A stretch of DNA of 64,000 nucleotides from Planctomycetaceae bacterium (GTDB lineage Bacteria > Planctomycetota > Phycisphaerae > Phycisphaerales > SM1A02): positions 310,001 through 374,000 of the forward strand of contig JAIXYQ010000006.1 in the NCBI GenBank assembly GCA_027490145.1. The letters are read 5' to 3'. The position numbers and the translations under genes are program-made. The notes under the pieces are model-generated. The model was not told the DNA's origin. It saw nothing but the letters and a program-made list of their open reading frames with translations, and did not search any database. Position 1 is the first letter of the stretch, and each line of letters opens with the position of its first letter. Shown here in pieces: positions 62,767 to 64,000 of the stretch.

Positions 62767-64000
<1,234 letters not shown>

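Overview
This window is one contiguous piece of a GC-rich bacterial chromosome, densely packed with about 62 mostly housekeeping genes on both strands. The best taxonomic guess is Planctomycetota, class Phycisphaerae. Three things support it: a secreted beta-helix protein ending in a DVNDDG/DGADLG dockerin-like tail, membrane proteins carrying CxxC...CPECG zinc ribbons, and almost no Shine-Dalgarno sequences. The cell is a peptidoglycan-containing diderm. The window has murE (with the DNPR signature of meso-diaminopimelate ligases), murF and mraY, plus lpxA and kdsB for lipid A and Kdo. No phage, transposon, CRISPR array or defence island is visible.

Layout. Positions 1-2800 (minus): an acyltransferase cut by the window edge, a secreted beta-helix protein and a lipoprotein, then tRNA-Glu. 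Positions 3.0-9.9 kb (plus): a nucleosidase-NadD fusion, rimO, a zinc-ribbon membrane protein, lepA and two OmpH/Skp-like periplasmic proteins. Positions 9.9-18 kb: lipB diverging from lpxA, an MBL hydrolase, an unknown gene, purF, rpsD, a SurA/PpiD-like chaperone and a tRNA-binding protein. Positions 18-23.7 kb (minus): a two-gene membrane unit, ileS, a short conserved-looking protein, a ZIP metal transporter and tRNA-Ala. Positions 23.8-27.2 kb (plus): mutS and a thioredoxin-like protein. Positions 27.2-34 kb (minus): def-fmt-queA and murE-murF-mraY.

Positions 34-36.2 kb (plus): a TPR protein and kdsB. An M1 aminopeptidase (minus) then diverges from a divergent CTP synthase (plus), followed by tRNA-Met and tRNA-Arg. 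Positions 41-46.4 kb hold a divergent pair of unrecognised genes sharing a palindromic promoter, trmL, a pseudopilin and a secreted Gly/Pro-rich protein. Positions 46.5-56.7 kb: an Mrp-type ATPase, a persulfide dioxygenase-rhodanese protein, the threonine-degradation pair kbl/tdh, guaA with a Tat-exported TIM-barrel protein, dprA and mdh. Positions 57-62.4 kb (minus): tRNA-Ile, then a tight unit reading RRM protein, FHA-PilB ATPase, J-domain protein and two CNNM/CorC proteins. The window ends in 5S and 23S rRNA genes on the minus strand; the 23S gene runs off the edge.

The most striking pattern is regulatory. More than twenty start codons, including GTG starts, lie 5-11 nt after a TANNNT hexamer that looks like a -10 box. 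This predicts mostly leaderless or near-leaderless mRNAs, and it was used here to choose several start codons. All function calls come from reading motifs and remembered family features; no database search was run.
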